This document shows, piece after piece, positions 55,637 through 64,000 of a stretch of 64,000 nucleotides of DNA (its first letter is position 1; each line of letters starts with the position of its first letter). The stretch lies in the IMG/VR virus record IMGVR_UViG_3300037507_004165, positions 1 through 64,000 of that record; one strand, written 5' to 3'. The DNA comes from a virus. A program made the position numbers and the translations under genes. A model generated the notes under the pieces. It saw only the letters and a program-made list of their open reading frames with translations, was not told the origin of the DNA and did no database searches.

Positions 55637-58600
55637 ATGGCAGAAGCACCTAAAAGTCAGGACGTATACGAGGACTCTGATTTAGCCCCTATATCTTCTT
55701 TATTTGGAGAAATGGGAAATGATAGAAGTTTCTGGGCTAAAGCTGGTGGAGTTTTTGAAGACGCTTTAGGTTATTCAGCTGACGCTCTATTTTCTTGGGC
55801 ACGGATATGGCGATTATCGCAACTCGTTTAATCAGGCAATAGATAATGATCTAAAAGGGCAGTTTGGTGCTGGGTGGACTCAAGGTGATTTTTATAATTC
55901 AGATCAGATGTTTATCAGGCTTACAAGTTTCAGAAAATCTGAAATGGCCCACATTAAAGATGAAAATAGTAGAAAATTAATCTTTGAAAAGATTGGTCAA
56001 TCTGGACTCCTTGAACTAGCACAGATGGCTGGTGGCATTCAAGAGTTTGCCAGACAAAGATTTACGAGCGCAGAGACGTTAAGAAAATCTGCTTCTGAAT
56101 ATAATGATCCAATCAGAGATACTTTTTGGATGGATAAACTTATCCAAGCAAAAAATTTCTTCTACGCAGATCCATTTGCCCTGGCAACTGTTTACAAGTA
56201 TTTTCCAAATTTATATAGACTATACATAACATCTCTTGCGGCTACTGCAGACTATGGTTATTCGGAAGAAGATCCACTTAATAACCATGAGCAAATCATG
56301 GAGAAGATGTTCAAAGCTTTCGGAACTGATGATCAAGGCAATGCCACGTTCAAACCAATATGGGCAATTGATAACTTTTTGACAGCTCAAAGAATAGAAA
56401 AAGAAATAAAGAGGATGAATTTTGGTTCGGCAAATCCTCCAAAAACTCCAGATATTTTTCACCTGAGACTTGGTGCAGCGAACTTCTACATACCTCCAGT
56501 TTCAATAAATGTTAATACAGGATTTAAGACTGGAAGTTTAACTGGTGGTGCAATCAGACAAAAAAGTTCTCCAAAATATAATTCTGGATACAAAGAAACA
56601 ACAATAACCATAAAGCTATTCTTTCCTAACTACGAAGAAATTTGGGGGATAAGCATAGATGATGCAACAAGGGTCAGTTTAAATTCTAATTTCCATATAG
56701 ATTTCAAAGATCCAGCACATGAACAGAAAATAGATAAGTTTCTTTCATCGCTAAGAGGGTTAGTAGCTGCGTTCAAGTACGCTCCGATTATACCTATTAA
56801 AAACCATTACTTGAATTCAGTTTTTGATATAACCGGTGTTGCTTTGTCATCAATGACTGTATCTACAGTACCAAATTATCCATTTACTCTTGAAGTAGAC
56901 TTAGAGCTCTTCCACTTTAACCATAAGCCATATTTGCCAATGATTAAGGATTTCAATCAAGCTGTTAACTGGGGCAAGTACAGACACTATATGGGAAGAG
57001 CAGCTGGATCTCTGGCAAACTCAGTAAACGCAGAGTTTCTCCTAAAAACTGTCCAAGAACAGGTTGCAAACACAGGTGTAGTTGCAGATTATGAAATGGA
57101 TTCCGGAAGAGACCAATACGCAATAAGCCCATACGGCGCAATGCCAGAAGACGTAAAGCCATATAATAATGATGTTTTGACAACAAATGTGTATAGCGAT
57201 TGGGTTAATGGAAACGGCATTTCTCTATATATACCAGCAGAAGTCCAATCTAAAATTTTTAGTCCAGATGTATCATCTTTTAGATCGGCAGAAGAAAAAT
57301 CTATTCAAGAATTTGGAAGAGCATTTTGGGAAAACCTACTATTTAAGTTTGGAATTGATGTAACTGACATAAGTCTTTACAAGAGTCTAGATACTGTAGT
57401 GATAAACTCACTGAACTATACAGTTCCGATGTCTCAAAGGGACAAGGCTTCTAGAATAGTGGATCTGGCATTAGCTGGATCAAATGCCAAAGACATTTAC
57501 ACTGCAGTTTACGATTCTTTAGCCGCAAGTTATATAGCCAATAATGTTCTTAACGACGCTTCTAAAGATTATATAAGGAACAGAAAGTCACCAAGTGAGT
57601 TACAAGTACCAGGACTATCGACTCCAGAACAAACAGAAGACTTGAAAGCTGATAAGTGGGCAATGTATACCGCATCCCAAAGCGTAAAAGGGCTGTTGGA
57701 GTATAGTATTACTCAAAATGTTGAAGCTATCCTTAAAAAGGCAAAGAAAGAAATAGATCGAAATTCGAAAGACTATTTAAGAACCTATGCCGAAGAAGAA
57801 AGAAAGTTTATGGATTCTTTCTATGGACTCTTATACGAAAGAGTGTATCAAGATGAAAGTATCCAAAACTTACTTGGAATAGGTGCAGTCAGAGACGCAG
57901 AAAAAAATAAACTTCCAGCATTCACAATACGTGAATGGGAAGTCCCAATGATGAAGATAGATCTTGATCCAGAAAAAGTTATAGTTAATGGTGTGAGCCT
58001 AAGCATGGGCAATAATTTAGCCAAACTTCAATTACAAATGCAAGATGAACCAACGTATCAATACATAGGCTCTAATGACTCAATGGTCAGTATAAACATG
58101 ACTATATTTGGTGAAACAGAGCTTAGAAAAATAAAGAAAATGTTTGACTTCCTAAGCGGTCTTGCAAGACTAGAGCACGCAGCTGGTGTAATAGGTTATA
58201 TGGGCATAAAGAATGTGGTGTGTGCTCTTGCTGGCATAAAGTACGTACTACCATTGAACTATACTGTTCAAACAATCCAGGGATATCCCCACGTATACAA
58301 TGTGCAGCTTATGCTAACCGACTTTGATATATTCCAGCAAAAGAGAGAGAGCATAAGTGCTGATGGTCAAATAGCTTTGATAAAAGAATTTGGCACAAAG
58401 AAAAATCCATTCTTAAGATTGAAACAAAAATGGGATATGTTTAATACTTATCCAGATCTTCCATTGACTATATACAATCAGGAAACAAAAGAAGTAGTTG
58501 GTACATTTGATCCAGACTTCTACTTTAGAAGTTTTGAGATGTTTGATGAAGACGTAGTCAATAATGTAATTGAATCAGATCAGTATACTTTGCCTGTTGG

Positions 58601-61600
58601 TGAGTGGGCACAGGAAAAAAGAAATTTAAATGATAGAGGAAAATCATACGTATATTATGTCAAAAAAATTCTTATAGAAAATAATGGAGATATACAAAAA
58701 GTAAAAGAATTTTTAATAGACACCTCTAAGCTTCCAGCAGATGAAGCTATGAAGGTTTTTAGAATAGCTATATTTGATCAAGAAAATGAGCCCGAGTTTG
58801 AAACTTCACTTCAGTCTTCTAGATTTATAGCCAACAAGTATCCAACTATTTGGAAAGATCTAATAGATTCATTTAAAGACGACCAAGGTGTAGATTATAA
58901 TTTTGAGGATGTTAAGTTTAATACTAGATATGGCGTGGTAAAAATAGGAGATGTTATATCTGGTTCCAAAGAAGAAATTGATAAGTTTAATAAACTAGTT
59001 GCTGACAGTATAGATGAAGCTAACGGAAAAGAACTACCGTCATTTGACCCAGACGATGTGGACCATTTTGGAATCATGCACTTCATACCCGCAGCAGATT
59101 CAAGCGATACTAAGAGAATACCAGCTATATATCAAACTCCAGACGGAGGATATATTATGGGTTATTCAAACAGGGAAGACGGACGCTTCTATATAGCTAA
59201 AGACTTTTTGAGAATAGGACCTGATGGAAAAGCTGTTTCAACCTCTAAGGTCACAACAATTTCAGATACTCAAGTTCCAGAAAGGGATCCACAATCAACT
59301 CATACTGGAGTACCAGGAACTTCTTCTTTAAACACTTATCAAAATGCAATGGGCACAAATAGTGTAAACTCAATGCAGTCTGTTTCTACTTCTGGAACAC
59401 ACAAAGGTGTCGCCAAGCACTGGCAAAAAATGATGCTCGACACCCAGTACAGAGATATTTCTGGAAGAATGGTCAGAGCGTTTCCTACCTACATGCTCTG
59501 GCTAATAGATGATCAAAACTTTTTTGCTGGAGTAAAATTGTTTGATAATTTCTACGGTCTTCAGTCGGTAATAGACTTCTCTCTTGTGTCCTCTGAAGAT
59601 ATTCTTGGTGACACTTTAATGTTAAGAATATCAAATACTTATTCAAAACTTTCTAGACCAGAGCTTACGCTTCAGTCAATCCTTGGAACAGATGGAACTG
59701 TGTCTGGATCTGTAAGCAACTCAGATATAGATAAAGCAGCTTCTAATCTTTCTGAGGGAACAACAAAGATGGTAGAGACGTTAATCAAGAGATCTTTGAA
59801 TATTAAATCACACATGAACTCTAGGTATGTAACAGAAATAGAGCATATGAGATTGAAGCCAGGAGTAAGAATTCATCTAAGAGCTGGATACGGAAGCAAT
59901 CCAAATTCACTACAAACAATTTTCAATGGAGTTATTGCAGAAGTAGATCATGGAGAAATAATTACCGTAATAGCACAGTCCGACGCCGTAGAGTTGAGCC
60001 CCATAATAAATAGTACAAAGAAAAAGGGTGACAGCGGTAAAGTTGATGGTGGAATAAACACTGGTCTTTGGATGTCAGAGCCAAGAGATTTAATGATTCG
60101 CTTACTTTCTATGGGCGCTTCAAGAGTTAGAGAAGCTTTCGCCCACGCAACAAGAGGGACTGTTTTTTCTGAAAATAAATTCGGCATAAGGCACTTTGGC
60201 CAAATACTATATGCTCCACTAACTCCAGAAGAAGAGCAAAAATCCTCCCTGTACAAACAAAGTGTTATCAACGCATTTAATGAAGTGGGCAAAAATCCAA
60301 TAAGAGGAAGCGTAGGATTGGGCTGGAACTCAACGGCAAATCTTATCACTGGTGGAATGCACCTTGGAGCTGCTACGTTAACTAATGCCTCTCTAGCTCC
60401 AGTAAACAATCTTCCTGGCGTTAATTTCTCTTACAGCGCTGGAACAGATCCAGGCATACAAAGTTTTGGCGGAGCAGTAAGAACTCCGTTGGTCGGGGCA
60501 ATGCAAACGCTGTGGGCTAATTTTTCAACACAAAGAGATTTAGAGATATTTAAAAGAAATATATATCCAGGAAATGGTGTAGGCGTAGCTCAATTCCTTG
60601 GTGGTGACTTAGACGATGGCTGGGCGACTATGGCAAGTATCGATATATCTGAAATTGATTCTCAAAAATTTGGATATCTTGATAGGCTTTCAAATAGTTC
60701 TTGGTCTGGATTGATTGAACAATCATCCAATCTTACAAATGTAGACGCTGCTCAGGTATTGGAAAAAGCTACGTCTGGAAATAAATTGATAGATTCAAGC
60801 AAGGCAATAGGAACTAGCCAGGTCTTAGGTGTAACCGCAGCAGCTGCTGGAATAGCTGCTGCTGCCAATCCTTTAACTCTTGGTCTCGGAGCTGGTTTGG
60901 TGAAAACTATGAGCGGAAGAGGCGGAGCCAACATAATGAAGACACTTGGCTTAGTTTCAGATCTTGATGATGATATATATGATGAAGTTTCATTTAGAGC
61001 GCAGACTTACATGAGAAGTGTTTGGGATATGTTTCAAATGTGCGCAAGATTACTCCCAAATTATATAGTTGCTGTCAGGCCCTTTGAGGAAAGATCAACC
61101 ATATTTTATGGAAAACCACACTGGCTCTATACTTCCGGCGTAATGCCGATCTCTACTGGATTTCCAAGTGAAGAACAAGCAAAGGCAAATAATATATCCA
61201 TACCTGGATATTCAGATCCAGACGATTCTTTGTCTAAACTTTTGTATTCTCTAAACAAAGAAACAACACCATACGCAGATGCATTAGCCTCTTTGCAAAA
61301 TAAAGAAAATGTTTTGGCAGAATCATTAGCCTCTATGGCCAAGGAAATGACTTCTATGACTGGGATATTTAGGGCTGGTCAAGGTTTGAATAGACAGATA
61401 GTCGACTTCAATGATGTTCATAGAAATACATACTACAAAGATAATAAACCAGTTTCTCGTCTTCCAGTTAATAAAGGAAAAGTTCAAGTTGGATTTCACT
61501 TACCATTTAACACAACTGGGACAGGAATTGAAATGTCCATACAAACTGGTTCAAGTGACGAAAAGCTTAATCATAAGCAAATAGCTCAGCTTCCAATAAG

Positions 61601-64000
61601 ATATTCATATCCATTTTTTACAAATAGAACTTCCGGAACATTGCCCTCATTAAATTTTGACAGAATACTGAGAGGAAATGATGAAGAAGAAATAACAAGG
61701 TCATTAAATAATATATACCAAATTTCTTTGGTGGAAAAAGGATTAATATCAAAAGGCGAGGGGTCAGAATCAACAGCTCTGGTATCTAAAAAGAGTGAGG
61801 GTTCAGAAGAAACTTTAGATTTTAATTTTGATTTCGCGTCTAAACTCAAGTTCCTTGGTCTTGATCAGTTACTGACTGGTACCGCAGCTTTTGATCCATC
61901 TGGAATTTATGACCCAGACTCTTCTTTAGGGCAAATAAACGCTACTCAAGTTATTCAAATGCCCCTGCCCATAATATCAACTGCCGATATAAAATCAGAC
62001 CCATCTACAAGTGGGGAAATACAACTTTCTGAAAAGTTTCAAAAGTACTATGAAGATTTAGACCCAGCATACTCAACATTGGCAGAATACTGGGGGGATA
62101 TTCAATTGAATTTTTCTGAGTGGGGAATGCCAAAGTCTGCAGAAGACGAACAGTTTTATATCGCAATGCGTTGGCCGTACAATCCGGTAAAGGCACGAGA
62201 TGAAGCTGGGCTAAACCTAAGTCAAAACCAAGATATTAAAAACGAAATACTTAAAAAGTTTTTGAAAAACTATAATCTAAAAGAAGAAGATTTAGCTGGA
62301 AATCCAGATGAATACAAAAAACGTAAAGTTCTTGTATACAATCCAAAAACAAAAACAGCAGTAGTTTGTACGCCAGCTTATTTCCTTTGGGGAGAAGACG
62401 ACGCAAATGATCGAAACGGAATAGCTGCCATAGTGTCTCCTGACGCAGCCTACTTTTTGGGATTATTGATAGATGAAAAGGGTAGAATTCTTTCTCCACT
62501 AGAAAGTATTGGTGGAGTTAATGGTGGAATATGGTCAAGCGGCGGCAGACAATGGGAAGAAATGGGAATGGCAGAAAGGAATTTGTCTGAATGCATGTTT
62601 ACCTTTGTTCCAGATAGCACTCCAGTTGGAGTCGTCACAAGTTCGTATAATCCAGCTAATAGATTTTCATATACAAATTCATATAATGACGATACATTCC
62701 TAATCGGCTTTGGAGCATTTAAACCAATAGAAGGTAATCTACCCGAAATTCTTCCAGCAATTCAAACCAAAAATGTTTTGACTGGCATGACTGCCGATAG
62801 GGCAGAAAGAATTCTGTCTAATGGACTAAGAACAGAGGTAAGTTATGGTTATGCGACTGATCTTGTTGCGGCAAAAACAGCACAAGATTGGCAAAAGGAA
62901 TGGAGTAGGGGCGGCAACTGGGTCAATTACTTTGACTACATAATGCCGAACGAAGATTCCGAATTACAGTTGGGTGAATTGTCTCAAGATTCATTATTTG
63001 AAAAGCTAGAAGAGGATAAGAAAGATGAAACACGAGACGCATTTGCTTCTGTCTACGATCCACTCGATAACATATCTGTTGTAGCAAGAGGATTTTATGA
63101 TGAGCAGTTTGATAATACTGTAAAAGTCATTGCTGGCAACGGTAGAAAGGTAACAGAGGCTCAGCAAATTTGGGACCAATTTAGGTTTGGATATCATAAT
63201 TACGAATCTGTTAAAAGCGTATTCCAAAAAACGTATGGTTTAGATCCAGATAGCGAAGAAGAATCTTCAGATCCAATATTTGCTTTGTTAACTGGAAAAG
63301 ATTCTCTTGTATTTGAGGAGTTTAATGCAGATAAAAGAAGCGCAGAATTTAATACTCTTCTTGGTGCAGACTGGATTACATCGATTAATCAAGCAGCTTC
63401 TGTAACTTCGGCAGTTGATATAGCAGTAAGCGAATACGTTGATGCTGGAGTTTCTGGTCTAGATGAAAACAAAAAGCCAATAATAAATAAAGACCAAGGA
63501 ATAATAGATATATATAACGTACTACTTCAGAAAAAATTAAATGGTCTTAAATCAATTGTTCAAAATCATTTTGAAACTTATGAATACGCAAGAGACGCTT
63601 CTACTCAAAGTGTTGATATTCAGGATAGAGTTAAAGAAGCTCTTTCTGGGATTAAAACGCCAAAGCAGTTGTTCCTCTTGCTTGTTGGAATATTTAGACA
63701 AAAACTATGGTCAGATCCATACGCTAGAGCATGGTTAATTTTGAGGCCAGACAAAAAGAGATTTAGCGCTACAGGTGCTGGTGCAGTTGTGCAAGCTATG
63801 AATCCAGTATCACTCGCACTTGATACATACGGAAACGACAACGATCAATGGAGCTTTAGGCCAATAGACAAAGTATTCGCTGCATTTATTGACTATGAGA
63901 GAGAATATGCCACGAATCAAACATCATTTATTAAGCTACTAAAAGAAAACGCAAAAGAAGGAAATAACGCAGGCAACTGGGTAACTGGAGTCTGGGAAGA
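55637..64000 (+). CDS. Giant baseplate-class protein with +1 frameshift at CGG, runs off the window
   Basis: ATG 55637 begins AEAPKSQDVYEDSDLAP; after 55 codons CGG 55802 leads to a stop 9 codons later. Skipping C55802 joins one uninterrupted frame of more than 2,730 codons to the right edge (FSWA-G-YGDYRNSFNQ), so the product exceeds 2,787 residues. It has segments FHLRLGAANFYIPPVSINVN and IREWEVPMMKIDLDPEKVIVNGVSLS, a helix with RLEHAAGVIGYMGIKNVVCALAG, and a late FPTYMLWLIDDQNFFAGVKLFDNFYGLQ block, of the type seen in large tail/baseplate proteins of SPO1-like phages. It has no stop in the window. Role is by size, place and general pattern. Confidence 0.75.
55802..55805 (+). other. +1 frameshift site 9, CGGA after GCA
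   Basis: The frame reads GCA CGG ATA TGG CGA. Skipping C55802 gives GCA GGA TAT GGC GAT and joins the giant frame. The unshifted frame ends at TAA 9 codons later. Everything downstream depends on this shift. Confidence 0.88.

Noticed and set aside
15895-55805. Introns or inteins as the reason for the broken genes
   Set aside because: Nothing is inserted except one base; the two frames join with no extra sequence, so splicing elements are not involved.
3014-55805. Random gene decay (pseudogenes)
   Set aside because: All breaks are one C before GGA/GGT, the downstream frames are intact over kilobases and include essential virion genes.
1-64000. tRNA genes that could decode CGG or a quadruplet
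   Set aside because: I saw no cloverleaf-like segment in any intergenic gap; the gaps are too short. Such a gene would have to be outside the window.

Overview
The window is part of the late (virion) region of a large, AT-rich tailed bacteriophage with a contractile tail (myovirus type). The evidence is a portal, a protease-scaffold, an HK97-type major capsid protein, neck proteins, tail sheath and tail tube proteins, tail assembly chaperones, two very large tape-measure-class proteins and a giant baseplate-class gene that runs off the right edge. The host cannot be named. PASTA-like domains in two appendage proteins fit a Gram-positive, possibly actinobacterial, host, but this is weak inference. 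I see no integrase, tRNA, rRNA, CRISPR array or insertion sequence, and no gene-free stretch longer than about 120 bases.

Layout. 1-6.6 kb is the head module: end of an upstream gene, portal, small acidic protein, glycosyltransferase, protease-scaffold, decoration-like protein, major capsid protein and a strong terminator. 6.6-24.2 kb is an appendage module of repeat-rich tail-fibre proteins interleaved with a GT60-like and a GT-A glycosyltransferase and two PASTA-like proteins ending in proline-rich (F/Y)FPP repeats. 24.2-34.2 kb is a dense island with ten 2-oxoglutarate/Fe(II) oxygenase-like genes (eight prolyl-4-hydroxylase-like, one TIGR02466-like, one TauD-like), two glutathione-peroxidase-like genes and two small proteins. 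The first four genes are on the minus strand, the rest on the plus strand. 34.2-64 kb is the neck and tail module.

The most striking observation is a recurrent +1 frameshift at CGG. Eight genes (nine sites: 3140, 3597, 13532, 15895, 21904, 41502, 42829, 49927, 55802) are each broken by one extra C that creates an in-frame CGG codon. Skipping that C, or reading CGGA/CGGT as a four-base codon, restores one long frame with a glycine-type codon at the junction. I looked by eye at every CGG I could find on the coding strand of all genes; every other one is out of frame. CGG is thus never used as an ordinary codon here and appears in frame only at these shift points. Three sites have a paralogue in the same window with a normal glycine codon at the aligned position. 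This looks like a genome-wide recoding rule, possibly quadruplet decoding or an unassigned CGG, affecting late structural genes.

A second candidate system links the oxygenase island to the appendages. Prolyl-hydroxylase-like enzymes, a GT60-like GlcNAc transferase (the family that modifies hydroxyproline on Skp1) and virion proteins with up to 13 (F/Y)FPP repeats together suggest hydroxyproline O-glycosylation of phage appendages. This is inference and has not been shown.
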